DNA of 64,000 nt from Eremophila alpestris peregrina (lineage: Eukaryota > Chordata > Aves > Passeriformes > Alaudidae), in NCBI GenBank assembly GCA_009792885.1, contig WMCF01000009.1, positions 3,576,954 to 3,640,953 on the forward strand, given 5' to 3'. Of the stretch, positions 1 through 12,403 are shown piece after piece. The notes under the pieces are model-generated. The model was not told the DNA's origin. It worked only from the letters and a program-made list of their open reading frames with translations, and made no database searches. Within the stretch, counting starts at the first letter, position 1; every line of letters starts with the position of its first letter. The position numbers were made by a program, and so were the translations under genes.

Positions 1-897
1 TCCTGTGAAGCTCCGTGCAAAACAGTGTATGTGACTTGATGGATGTTGTGGTCTGAGGCATTTCTGCAGCAGGGAGGGAGGAGAGCAGAGGGAGAAGAGA
101 GAAGGTGAGGCATTTGTAAGGAGTGAGGCCAATTGATCACTTCTGTCAGCTGCACAGAAAATTAACTACTTTACAATTCACTAGCGTGTATATCATATTC
201 CTCAGCTCCAGATTAAAAAGGTGTAGCAGTGCCACAGCTAGGGCCGAGACGAGCTCACTCTCTCAGGCTGGTCATCAAGTTCATTTGAGCATGTGGAGCT
301 GGTTTTGAATTTCTTTTAAAAAATAATTCAGAAAAATTTTCGTGGGCTGCTTTCGACATTGTTTTTTAAAACTTGGTAATGTCTAGACTGAATTCTTACA
401 TTGCAAAACACACTGAGTGTCCTTTTCCCTGAAAAACCTTCCTCGTGATTCATAGGTTCTGGATGCCCAGGTCCCTTTGGACCTGGAGTACTCAAGCTAT
501 AGATTTTCATTGTCATAAATGTGATAAAATGTATAAACCTAAACAAAAATACCCCTGGATGCCTTCTGAGAACTCAAACACACCCAGATGTGGTGCTAGC
601 CGGCAGCGCTGGCATGGCCTCGGATGGACTGACGTGTCCAGGTTCTCAGATGTCACAGAGCAGTGCAGCTGCCCTGCAGCCACCCTCCAGCTGGCAGGGG
701 AGGGCAGGGGAAGGGGGCTGCCCACCTGCCTGCCTGTCTGCTGCATGTGGTCTGCCAGCACTGGCCACTAAGAAAAAAATCAAATAAGCAGCAAAAATAC
801 GGCCTCCTTGCTTAGCTTTACTTTTCTTTGGTGAGCAATTTATGAATTGCTTTTTGGCTGCTGAATGGTTGTTTATAAACCAGGGAGAAATGAGAGA

Positions 898-1013
898 CAA
901 AAAAAATGAAACCAGAAAAAATAATCTAAAAAACCCAAACAAGCAAACAAAAAACCCACAAAAAAACAACCAAAAAAAACCCCCACAAACAAAGAAACAA
1001 ACAAAAACCAAAT
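898..1013. repeat. A/C-rich low-complexity tract
   Basis: About 115 bp composed almost entirely of A-runs broken by C (AAAC, AACA and ACCC units). It looks like a decayed simple repeat or an old poly(A) tail. No element body is recognised upstream of it. Confidence 0.75.
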
Positions 1014-1526
1014 AACCAGCCATTCCAATTCAGAATCACTGTCCTGCCAGGTGGTGACAGAATTGTTTTAGACTTTCTCTTTGGAGGTGCATTTATTTGC
1101 TGTAGTGGTCAGTGAAGGAGTGGATTTATTAGCTGCTGAGTGAGCAGGGGTACCTCATGTAGAAAAGATAAGCTGTGAATCAGAGGGGAAAGTTGTGAGA
1201 AATAACTTTTCTCTCAAAAAAAAAAAAAAAAGGCTCCCTATCAAGTCCATCTTGGTCAGAGTTTTGGGGAAGCACAGCTACTGAGCTAAGAAGGAAAGGA
1301 TGTCAGAGAAGAGAAATAACTTACTGAATTGTAGAGCAAAGTCCATCCCTACATACACCCCTGTCCTCATACCTACAACCCTACATACATGATCTGTTTA
1401 TCTGAATAATTATGTCTTTGACACATTACATGAGAAGAATTATACATTCACTGATCTCTTAGATGAGTTGTATAACTGGATTTTTGTTTGCATGATATTG
1501 ACTGCTCAGAGCAGCCACCTAGTTAA

Positions 1527-1529
1527 ATC

Positions 1530-1567
<38 letters not shown>
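1527..1567. repeat. (ATCT)n tetranucleotide microsatellite
   Basis: Ten uninterrupted copies of ATCT (also readable as TATC). The array is pure and therefore likely to be length-polymorphic. Confidence 0.97.
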
Positions 1568-1721
1568 CCAATTTTTCTGTTGTCTGTTCCTAGATTTAAG
1601 TTACTGCCTTTAGTAAGGCACAAGAGGATTGACCCTTTTTGCATCCTGGAAACTTGCAATACCATTGGCAAGACAGAGTTAAAAGGAGCAGCACTGTTGC
1701 CTGTTTGTAAGAAAGTCTTCT

Positions 1722-1945
1722 TTTGGACTCTGGTTCTGGCTCTGCCACTAAGGTTTTCTCTGGTATTGAGGCAATCTCAGAGTTTTAGTTCAGTCATCTG
1801 TAAAGTGGGTGTCCCACCACATCTAGTGACACTGCCCTCATCTTCAGAGCAGTGTGAGGTGCAGCAGCATGGACCTATGCAAAGAGGCCTGGCAACTTCC
1901 ACAGTTGGGTCTGATGTTTACAAAATGCTTTAGGATTCCTGGAAA
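1722..1945 (+). mobile_element. MIR-like SINE relic
   Basis: The stretch follows the MIR consensus order: CTCTGCCACT at 1740-1749, a TTGAGGCAATCTCA block matching the conserved TTGGGCAAGTCAC core, then TCATCTGTAAAGTGGG at 1795-1810. After more diverged sequence comes TTTACAAAATGCTTTAGGAT near 1917-1936, resembling the 3' region ending in TAAAGCGCTTTGAGAT. MIR/CORE-SINEs are ancient amniote elements and survive in bird genomes only as sparse relics. The identification rests on motif order recalled from memory, not on an alignment. Confidence 0.65.
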
Positions 1946-4874
1946 GCATGAAGGCTTGTTGTTCACTCACAGCAGATTGTGTCACCAATTCCCAGGCCAG
2001 TTGCCTCATAGACCTGAATTAACCAACCCAGCACTTGGATATATAAAATATTTTAAGTAGTGTGAAATTGTGCCTGCTATGCTTCCAGCAGAGCCAGGCT
2101 CCATGAGTGCTGGCAGGTTCCCTTTTGCCAGCTCCTATCTGAAGATTGCCATCACCTAAGTGGTGGTAATCCTCTCCTAAATTAGGTCTTTGCTAGATGG
2201 GTCTTCATTTTCCTTTGGTGTCTGCCTGATGTTTGAGTGAGTAATATGATTACTTGTGGGTTTATTGAAAACCCAAGCTTCTGCTGTACTAAATAAAACC
2301 AGCGAAGGATCAGAATTATATACGACACCTTTGTATTTAAATTTAATACTTTAATTTCACATTACAGTGCTACACATACCAGATTTTCTGAAATACAGCA
2401 GCAAATGCTTGTTTCTCTTCCTTTTCTGCTGTTGGCAATGCAATACCTATAAACTTTCAGTTTTGTCTTTGGAGTAGTTGCTTATAATTATGATGGCAAG
2501 GAGTAAAACATACTGAAACAGTCATGGTTACATTATTTATAGATTTTGAATGCATATTAAATTAGAAGCAAAGGAGAAGCAGAATTACATTTGTTTTGTA
2601 ACACTGTACAGTCAAAAGGCCAGAACCACTCCTGCCAACGCATCTGCAAATGCTTTAGCTCACAGCTGAGAGTCAGAGCAACATTGCTAAACATGGGTGG
2701 ATGGTATAGCACAGCACAAGTGTCACCCATTGAATGAGGAACCCCTCAGAGAATCTGGCAAGAGTAATTAATGAATCCATTTGGAAAAGTCAGTGCCCTT
2801 CAATTAGCCTGAATGTAGCAAAGCAGATGGGATCCCATCCTCCAGGGAGAAAATTGAGAAAGATCCTAAGAAATACTGCTTTGGACTGATTTATCTGGGT
2901 AATTATAAGCCTCATTTGCACGAAACTGTTCAATATGGCTGCAGTGAGAAAATTAAGAATTTATAAAATGTTGATAGGTGGTCTAAACTATGAGTGGTAG
3001 TGGAATCATCTGTCAAGCAGGATCTTGGTTCAGAATATTAAACTAATCATCAGCCAGGAGAAGTAAAAGGCAAACTTGGCTGTGAAACAGGGGTGGAGGA
3101 GATGTATTTATAGACAACTTTTTTTTTTTAGAGGCTCTTTTGAGCTTATGTGCCGTGGAAACATTCACTGCCATCCTAACTAGATATGGTGTCCTGCCTC
3201 GAAATATCCTGCAAGGGTTCAGAAGGTAGAAGAATAAGTCTAAAGAAACTTTAAAATAAAACTAAAATGCCAATTTTCCTTAAACATCTAGTGGTGCAGG
3301 AACAAAATGAGAAGAGCAATGAAAGAGCATTTGAGAGCATGTGTGTCCTATACTTATCTCAAGGACACCACTCTGTCCTTGTCAGCAGTCTCATTTTTAA
3401 GTCAAAGCACTGCAGGACTTACTTGTATGAATGGGAAGCCATATGTGCCTTTTATGTAGGCACATAAAAACTGGAAGCCAGTACATCTATATTGCAACTG
3501 TGTTCATGTATGACAGAAAAAGAAGTGGGATGGCTTATAGAAGTGAGAGAAAAATAAACACTGTTTATGACAGCATTGGAATCACATAAAAATGATAGTC
3601 TGCAGGTTCTAGGGCTGGAGGATATTTTTAGCTATAGGGAAATCACACTCCAGCACCGTGGACTTTCCACATATCTTGAGTTTTAGAAACACTTCAGCTC
3701 AGATAGTTCTAAGCAGCATTTTGCACAACATTTTCTGAATTTGGAACTTCAACAGTCGGAAGTCTGAGACAAGTGGCAAAGAAAACTTGTATTCCTAGAC
3801 AGGAAGAAAGAAAAAGTGACCGCACCACTCTTCCAGCCCTTCTAGCTCAGGGCATTTCTTTGCCAATCCAAAGCCAGCCTTTTTTCCCCCTGTGTTTTCT
3901 TCCTCCTCTACGAAGGTCCCTTTCTCAAAGATGACAAGTGCTGGTGTGTACCTGGGCAGCACACTCCTTGCCCTCTCCTATCCCTTCCAACAGCCCTGTG
4001 TTGTATTAAGATGTTGGTTTGGACACTATCCCCACTGAATTCAAAATTCAAAGCATTTCAATTAAGTAAAGAATTCAGTTCTGGCCAGAATGTCAGACAT
4101 CACCAATACTTTTAGGGCATGGAACCGATGGCATCAAGGCTGTGAGGCTTTGATTGTAAGCCTGCTTTGGACATTCACTGGTGTGCATAAAGTGTGCTGT
4201 TAGATTTTTTATTTGATTTTTTACTCTTCTTACCTCAGAAGGCCTGAGATCATGCGGTGATGAGCACACCGGCCAGAGCGGTGGGGGCAGGATGTTCCCA
4301 CCCCGAGTCATCCTCTCAGCCCGACAGCAGGCGGTCTGGGACTGGCACAGTTTGGCCTGTGACTGCACCTTCTCGCCCTCCACTGATAAATAAGCAGGCT
4401 AATTGAATTAATAAACAGATAGCTCTTTTCCCTGCCAGCTGGAGCACCATCAAAACGTGTGATAAATTATCTGTCAATGCTTTAACTGCAGGGAAAAAAT
4501 GAAAAAAGAACTGCCTCAACATTTCCTCTCTGATTCCTCTCCCACTTTTCCCCTTGCCCTGTCCACCCAAGCACCCACTTTGGTTCGCCTCAACCCTCCT
4601 TGCCCCTGGTCTTTTGTCCTTTGGCAGAACTCCAAAGAGAAGTAGCAGTGAGAGGTTCACTCATTTGGCCAAGCTGTTAATGGGTTATTAGGACTGTAGG
4701 CAGGGCAGACGTTCCTGCTGCTCACTGGGAAAGAGGAACAGAGGCACATTTTTGGGGCAAGACTGCCTGTGTCCCAGCTGCCAGTGAACAGCCATCTCTC
4801 AACTGTGACCTCCTGTGGCTGAGACAGAAGCCACACATGAGGGGCAACGAAGGTTGCAATCAAGCAGGAAGGGC

Positions 4875-5767
4875 TGTTGTTTACTAACTTCATCACTGAC
4901 AAAGACAGACAAACACTTTCAGGTTTGCAGATGGCACGAGGCTGAGTGGTGCCGTTGAAGCACCTGAGGGATGGGATGCCACCCAGAGGGACTCTGGAGC
5001 CACTCAGGAAGGGGGCTTACGGGAACCTCATGAGGTTCAACAAGGCCAAGTGCAAGGTCATGTAACTGGGCTGGGGCAAGTATCAATACAGGCTGGGGTA
5101 TACAGGCTCTCAGTATCAATACAGGCTGGGGGGAGAAGGGATTGAGAGCAGCCATGCCAAGGACTTGGGGATATTGGTGAATGAAAAACTGGACATGATC
5201 CAGCAACGTAAACTTGTCACAACTGTATCCTGGGCTGCATCCAAAACAGTGTGGCCAACAAGTCCAGGGAGAGGATTCTGTCCCTCTGCTCTACTCTCAT
5301 GAGACCTCACCTGGAGCACTGCATGCACCTCTGAGTTCCTCAGCACAAGGAAGGACATGGGCCTGTTGGAGTCGGTCCAGATGAAGATGATGAGGGGGCT
5401 GGAGCACCTCTCCTGGGAAGACAGGCTGAGAGAGATGCAGCTGTTCAGCCTAGAGAAGGGAAGGCTCTGGGGCAGACTTTATTGTGGCTTTCCTATACTT
5501 AAAGGGGGCCTACAAGAAAGATCAGGACAAACTTTGTAGCAGAACCTGTTGTGACAGGATAACTAGTAAAGGTTTTAAACTAAAAAAAGGGTACATTTAG
5601 ACCATATAGCAGGAAGAAGATTGGAAGGAGATTCTTTATTATAAGAATGGTGAAACACCCAGAGAAGTGGTACATGTCTCTGCTTATTGCAGGGGGCTGG
5701 ACTAGACAATCTTTGAAGGCCCCTTCCAACACACACACAGTTCTGCAGTTCTGTGATTCTATGAGAC
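4875..5767 (+). mobile_element. 5'-truncated CR1 LINE
   Basis: About 890 bp matching the 3' end of CR1 ORF2. Degraded reverse-transcriptase C-terminal motifs are visible in sense orientation: a F-A-D-(D)-like start near 4921, L-M-R-F-N-K-A-K-C-K at about 5025-5060, and M-R-G-L-E-H-L-S-W-E-D-R-L-R-E at about 5387-5433. The tail is the typical CR1 3' end (GGGGCTGGACTAGACAATCTTTGAAGGCC, given here only as the type, near 5692-5720) ending GTGATTCTATGA at 5753-5764. Stops and frameshifts show it is dead. A 33-bp tandem duplication interrupts it at 5079-5144. Confidence 0.92.
5357..5539 (+). pseudogene. CR1 reverse-transcriptase C-terminal fragment
   Basis: A 60-codon open stretch inside the CR1 copy encodes the conserved CR1 block R-G-L-E-H-L-S-W-E-D-R-L-R-E followed by L-F-S-L-E-K-G-R-L. 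It is a leftover of the LINE ORF2 and not a host gene. The reading frame upstream is broken. Confidence 0.85.
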
Positions 5768-7870
5768 AAGGCATCAGGAAGCCTTACATTGACTTGCTGG
5801 TGTGCCAGACAAAAGGGCACACAAAAGAACTTCATCATAACCTTTGATGCCACAGCTGTGGGTAGTACCTGAGCCTTTTTTGTTTCAAAAGAGAGGAAAA
5901 ATGATGAGACAGAAGGGGTCAGTGATTTTCATCATAAAGTCAGAATGTCCCTGCCATCACCTCTCCAGGTGTTGTTCCCTTTTGGAAATATCTGTGTTCC
6001 TCAATATTCCTAACAGGAGATGAGAAAGATTTCAGTGCTTCAGACTCTTAAGTAGGATGTAAATAGCTGATCTTCCCGTGGCATTACCTTGATTTCCCAC
6101 ATGCTTGCTTAAGTGCTCGTGTGTCTTTGCTGGTCTGGTTTCTCATTATCACATCTCCTCTGTAAGTTTACCAGTAAGCAAGCTGGAAAACCTTTCCAGT
6201 CCTTCTTTTTCTGAAGCAGCAGCAAGAAATGGGAGGTGCTGCAGAGTCTGAGATGGGAATGAGATCACAGTGTTATGTTCTTGTTCAGAACATGACATTT
6301 TTTTTTTCTGGTACATATGTCAAATGAATCAGACAATGGTGGTGTCAGGAAGATGTATAATGCTGTCTGCAAGGCAGAGAGAGGAGACAGGAAGATGTGT
6401 TAAACAAGATGGTATTTATGCCTTTCTCTCTCACTCAGTAGAAGTACACAAGAAATACTTAAAAAAGGAAGGTAGGGTAATAGCAGGAGCAACTAGATCC
6501 CTGCCATGCTTTGTGGAAGATTCGTTTGGGCTGTGAAGGACAGTGAGCACAGACAGATAACTGGTGCGCAGGAATGTCTCTTCCCAGGATGCTGGCAGCT
6601 GCTATGGTAGGTGAGGAGGTGTCTGGTTCTAGCATCACCCTTCTCCCAGGCTGATGCTCATCCAACACATGGTGTTTTACCTCCCTCAGGGAGCAGGTTG
6701 CTTCATGGACCCTCCTCCTGTCTGTCCCCAGACAGGCCACCTCTTCCAGGAATTTGGTCTTAGATGGTTATTTATGCCCTCTTTCCACTGGCAGGGGGAA
6801 CAGGGAAGAGTCCACAATGAAGCAAGGCAGGATATGCTGTACCTGTCACTTGGCGCTGGAAAGGAAATCCTGCTTGTGTGACAGCCACTGCAACGGTGGG
6901 TCTAGCCAGGCCCCTGACCAGTGCAAATTTGTTCTGTTTCCTGTGGCACATGCCAAGGGAAAGCCAAATCCAGCTGTCCAGAAATGACAGGTTGAGTCAA
7001 TGGCTTACCAAGCAGGCAGCATCTTTCCCTTTGCAGGGGAAGGTGATTGTTTTGGTTTGCTGTGACACATTGCTCTGAAAAGCAGCATTGCCAAACAGTA
7101 AACATGCCACATGCAAGAGAGTGAGCTGCATTTTACTAAGTCATTGCTTGTCAACTGAACCATGGGGAGTTTGTGAGGATGTATTCCTAGCCCTTTCAAA
7201 GACAAAGTAAAACCCATTAGTGTAAATCACCAATTCCAATTAAAAAAGAATGGTTGAAGGCATCATTCTTTTTCTCTCTTGTTTCACACTGTAACTATCC
7301 TAAAGAGTATTAAAAAACCTTGTGGTACTGATAGAATAGGCAGCTGGTATCTGGTAGAGGGTTGAGATGTTGCTGTTCCAGGAGCCTCAAGTGGCTTTGA
7401 AATTCAATGCTTTTGACCCAAGACACCACTGTTTGGAAGCAGCTGATACATGTGAGGTGGTGAAAAACAAGGCAGCAACTTGAGCTGTCTATGAACAAAG
7501 GGGGATGGTGTTGCAGGTGGAGAACAAAAGGGGCACCATGGAGGGCAGCAGCTTGAGGGATGGAGTCAGGGGGACAACACAGGGAAACCGAAAGGGCATA
7601 AGAGGCTTTACTTGGGGGCATAATAGGATGGTACTTATCAACACCAATGTGTTCTGTGCTGAATATTCATGATATCCATTCATATAACTCTCAGCATAAA
7701 TTATACTTATTTTATAACAGTAAAAATGGACACTATATTAACCTGTTCACACTTTTCATGGTTTGTATCTCGCTACCACATGCTGTACCAGAGTGCATGT
7801 GTTTAAAAAGCCATTGGACATGATGTTTTCACAGCTAGATAATTGAAAGCTGTCTGCTGAATTAAATTGC

Positions 7871-7911
7871 TATTTTAATTTATATTATTTATAATTTTAT
7901 AAATTAAAATA
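7871..7911. repeat. 14-bp perfect inverted repeat, AT-rich
   Basis: The arms 7871-7884 and 7898-7911 are exact reverse complements around a 13-nt loop. Both arms are A/T only, so chance occurrence is not negligible. Confidence 0.9.
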
Positions 7912-8325
7912 CTATTTTCATTCTTTTGGGTTAGATGAAGAAATAAAGCTTTAAAAAATGCAAAATAGCCCATAAGAACTCTCTTATTTTTTATGTCCCT
8001 GTACTGTACTTTATATTCTGGTCATTTCTTCAGGAAAAAAAAATATCCATGAATACTTTAAAAATGTTTCAGGAATCACTTACCTTTAGAAATGAAGAAA
8101 AAAAAATAACTTCACCTGAAACTGCATGGTAATGAGACAATGTCTAATTACCTGCAGTGAATTCTCCAGTCAGGCCAAGGGGCTAATGAACATCAATACT
8201 CTTTCACAGAGAGCCCTGGGATCTCTAATGGCTGTAAGTGGTCAGGGCTTCAGTTTTACATTTCAGAGTCTGGTTGGTATAATCTTGAAACAAAATCTAC
8301 AGACCAGATCATGTCCTCTGTGCTC

Positions 8326-8338
8326 TGTGTGTGTGTGT
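8326..8338. repeat. Short (GT)n run
   Basis: About six and a half uninterrupted TG units inside the CREB5 intron. Confidence 0.85.
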
Positions 8339-9412
8339 ACGCCCTTGAGCACTGCACATCTGGGATGAAATCAAAGGACTTTTAAGTGCACATGGATCTG
8401 ATTTCTGGCTTGCTGGTAGCCCTTTAAATGTCCTGGGTTTAATCCAGGAAAAACGGCTATTCAAAAATCACACCAGTGAAGGAAAAAAAAAAATAAAAAC
8501 CCAAGTTTTATGTACTTGGATGGCATTTTTCTTTGAATATGAATGACTTAATAATAATCAGCCTTAGTGAGAGGTGGGTGATGAAAGGTCAGTAATCTTC
8601 TGACAGGAAAGACTTTGAACCTGCCCTTCTTGTGTTCTTGGTGTGTGTTTTATGCTCCTGAGAGGGAAAAGGAAAGTAAGCAATTTGCATTGTCATCAAA
8701 AGGCTGAAATACACATTAAGGGGTCTCAACGCTTCAGGGCAGTATTCTGTAGGGAGAAATTTTTGCAGTGCTAATCCCATCTGATCTCTGAGAAGAGATT
8801 AAAATACACAAAGCTAGTGCCCTGATTTGAAGATGTGCTCTATATCTGGCTAGTATAGGAAATTCCCCAACTTCCTCTGAAATCAATTCCCACCTTTCTC
8901 ATTAAATACAATCATAAGTGTTTGTTGTGTTCTTGGGCAGGATATATATAGATACAGCAAAGCAAGCACTGTACAAACACTTTCCACTTGCATTGTCCTG
9001 GAACATTGAAACATGGTTTTAGAAACTTAGAGCATTTACTTGCAGGAGTGAGGAAGACCTGATCTTCAACCTCTCTGCCAGATGCTTTGCTAAAAGTGCT
9101 TTATGTCCAGTGTGAAGAAAGGATCTGTGGCCCCTCACCTATGAAATGAGCTTTAAAATATATCTAAGAGAACAGGTCATGAAGATGAGCAGTACAGACT
9201 CAGGTTCCCTTAAGCCCAGGTTTTCATAGTGTCTTACAGGGTGTGATTAACATGGAGTGATTTTATTGCCACCTCTTTTTTCTCTGTTTTCCACAGGTGA
9301 CAGTGTAGCATGCATAGGAATAGCCCATAGATTAATCTGGAGGACTAAGTAATCAAAAGACTGACTCCTTAGAGAACTAGAATGGTGATTTGAGATGTGT
9401 GTGCCTACTGAT

Positions 9413-9962
9413 AGCTTGCAACTCAACCCCACAAAGCTGCTAGCTCACTTTCTCTTCGTGGAATGGGGGATTGATTCAGAAGGACAGAGGTGATAAAATG
9501 CATTAATTGAGATAAAGACAGTTTAATAGGTAAAGCAAAAGTCACACGGAAGCAAAGCAAAACAAGGAATTAATTCAATTCCATGAGCAGGAAGGTGTTC
9601 AGCCATCTCCAGGAGAGCAGGGCCCTATCAACTGTAATGGTGCCTTGGGAAGACAGACATCATCACTCCGAGCATCCCCCTCTTCCTTCTAATTCCCCTC
9701 ACTTTATATCCTGAGCAGGACATCAGATGATATGGAACATCTCTTTGGACAGTTGGGATCAGCTGTCCCAGCTGTGTCCCCTCCCAACTTCCTGTGCTGG
9801 TGGGGCAGGACCAGAAACAGAAAAGGCCTTGACCCTGTGCAAGCCCTGCTCAGAAATAACAAAAATGTTGCAGTGTGTTATCAACACTGTATTCAGCACA
9901 AATGCAAAACACAGCCCCATACTGGCTACTAGGAAGAATGTCTGTCCCAGACAAAACCAGCA
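9413..9962 (-). mobile_element. Solo LTR of an avian ERVL-type endogenous retrovirus
   Basis: Read on the minus strand, the element starts near 9962 with TGGTTTTGTCTGGGACAGA, followed by TTCCTAGTAGCC, a TTGATAACACACTG block, GGGAGGGGACACAGCTG, and a TATA box (TATAAA at 9703-9708). Near the far side come an ATTAAA hexamer (9522-9527) and a GTCTTTATCTCAA block. This order is that of the abundant avian LTR whose 5' end reads TGTCCTGGTTT and which is assigned to ERVL-type elements. No internal gag or pol sequence flanks it, so it is a solo LTR left by recombination. Ends are approximate, and I could not define a target-site duplication. It lies antisense within the CREB5 intron. Confidence 0.85.
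9703..9708 (-). promoter_or_regulatory. TATA box of the ERVL-type LTR
   Basis: The minus strand reads GATATAAAGT at the position where related avian LTRs have their TATATAAA promoter box. It could in principle start antisense transcripts in the CREB5 intron; activity is unknown. Confidence 0.5.
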
Positions 9963-12360
9963 AGCAGGTAATTAATCCCCAAGTGTCAGGCATTTTGCTG
10001 TCAGAAACTGGCCTCTCCAGGGGTAGGTAGCAGTTAAGTAGCTGGTTTTCTTTTGGACTCTGGCACACAGTGGGGAAATCAGTCAGAAGTTGGTTGTATT
10101 TTTTGGATCTTTCCATTGGTATTGTATGTTGAAATTATATGACACCGTTTGCCAGTAATAAATCACTTTGCTATCTTTTGTGTGATTACATAATTAAATA
10201 TCCCTTGTCATTGATACACATGGAGGGATTAACTGAGATTTGGTGGGAATTAGGGGTTTGATTTTTTGAACTTTACATTTCCTGACTCCTGTGCAAGTCA
10301 AATCCAGTCATTTAATACTGATTTTAGAAATGATTCATGCAAGAAATAGCATATGGTGAGAAATATAATCCATACATTCAGTGTATTTTCTGCCTTGATT
10401 ATAATTTACTTGTTCATTAAAAATGCATGTAGAATAGGAACAGAGAATTTTGTCTTTTCCTAATCCTCAAAAAGGTGGTGCATTGCACAAGGACACCAGT
10501 ACCAATCTCTTTTGCAAGGTGTTCTGAGATGAGCAGGAGGAATTTGCTGGGTGGAGCTGGGATGTAAACTCACTTAAGTTTTCTGCTGTCCGTGGAGCCG
10601 TGGCGGTTCTCAATGAAATGCCATCACCAGAAGATGGCAGTTCTGACAGAATACCCTTGGGCCACCCTGGCTTCGACCTGCTCTGGATTACTTTAAATTG
10701 GCAGTCGTGTGGAGAGTCGTCCGTCACTGGGGCTGATGTCAGCGTGGCTGCTCAGAGCTCTCCCGTACCCCTGGAGCAGCTCCTGCAGCTGACCCGTCCT
10801 TGAGCAGCGTGGTGTCTGTTAGTTTTATTGCTGCTTTGACTGCTTGCAGTTGATTCTTGCTGCTTTCTGCTGAAGTTTAATTCAGTTTGCATTTGGAAAT
10901 ACGAGGGAGAAAATTTGTTGTTTTTATTAGAGGCTGAGCTGCACTGAAGGATGGATGACAATCCATTGTTCACGTTGTTACAAAATCCGACTAAGTAGGG
11001 AAGAAAGCACAAAAGCAGGGGAAAGTATAATTCAGATTTGCCAAACAGCCTGAGAATAATTCAAAGATTAGCAATTTGGCACTGTTTACTGGCAAGTTGT
11101 GAATTAAATGTATCCCACTTTTCTCTTTACATTAGTGTTATGTGTCACTTCAGTTCTGGATTTCTTGTCCTTCTTACACATCTTACTCTTCCTTCCTCAA
11201 TAGGTAGGACTGTATTTTACTGCACAAGAAATGTAGGAGAAAGCATTTAATGTGGCATCAGAGGCTTTCTAATTGCCAGTCTCTGAAATGTGCTCCTAAG
11301 CATCTGCAGTTCACTTATTGAGTGGAGATGAATCGTTTCCAATTTCCTTTTATGAATGCGAGTGGAACATTTGTGAAGAGTGGTTTTTGTTATTTACACT
11401 GTGAAATGCTTGTCAGCAGCCAACTGTAAAAGACCTGGGTGACATTTATGCTAAGTTCTCTTGTCACAGTCATGGTTAAAGGAAAGGATAAAATTCGGTG
11501 TGATGCTCTGAAACGTGATGGGTGAAGTTCTGTTCACAGCTTTAGTCACTGCTTTACTCTGTATATTAATTTTGGTTATGGTGCTTAGAGTTAAAAGGAA
11601 AGCTTGACTATTGCAGATGAGAAAAAAATATTATTGACACCGAAGTCAATGGTTTGCTTGCCATGAAATTTGGCTAATCAAGATCATTACCCTGAGGTTG
11701 AGTGAGGTACTACTGAATTGCAGATGTGTGGTGATGCTTGATGTCTGTAATCCTTTCTGATTTCCCACCCCTCTCTAGACTCTTCTGTCCCCTGTGGGGA
11801 AGTTATTGAACCCTTGTATAACAGGGACTAGAATCACAGTCACTAGTGCAAGAAAATATCTTTGAGATCATATTCCATGTGCCTTCCAGGGTCTGATATA
11901 ATCTCCTGATAAAAGTATACCAGACATTAACTACATATTGCAGCTGGTCTTGTCTCTTTCTAATTTAGTGGGATTTGGGCATGCAGACCAGAAAAGAAGA
12001 AAGCTTTTTTTCTGAGTGCAGCAGTGCATACTTATTTGGAATAATTCAATCCTATTTAAAACCAGCATTCCGTGTATGTCCCAACCTAAAATTCAGCTGG
12101 GTGTTATAATAGCTTATTGTTTGATGCAAGCACAGAGCAACTGTAAAATTGAGGATTGTTGTCATTTCTCCCTTGAGAGATGGATGGGAGAAAGTTGTAT
12201 TTTATAGTCATATACAGATTATGGCATATAATATGGCCTGTTTTAAGTATAACATGATAAAAATATTCTAAATATTGATTAAGTATTTGTAAGTATTAAC
12301 ATGCATGTGAAATCCACAAAATAATTTGCATTTTTAAATGTGGGAAAAGCAACCTCCAAA

Positions 12361-12403
12361 TTTACAGTTTGTTGGGTTTTTTCTTCTTTTAACAAACTGT
12401 AAA
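12361..12403. repeat. 13-bp perfect inverted repeat
   Basis: The arms 12361-12373 (TTTACAGTTTGTT) and 12391-12403 are exact reverse complements, separated by a T-rich 17-nt loop. A G-T wobble could add one pair in RNA. It lies in the CREB5 intron. Confidence 0.92.

Noticed and set aside
11829..11915. Possible reversed CR1 tail (GAATCACAG... near 11831)
   Set aside because: Only a few words match and the conserved octamer and the GGGACCT-type block are missing. Probably chance.
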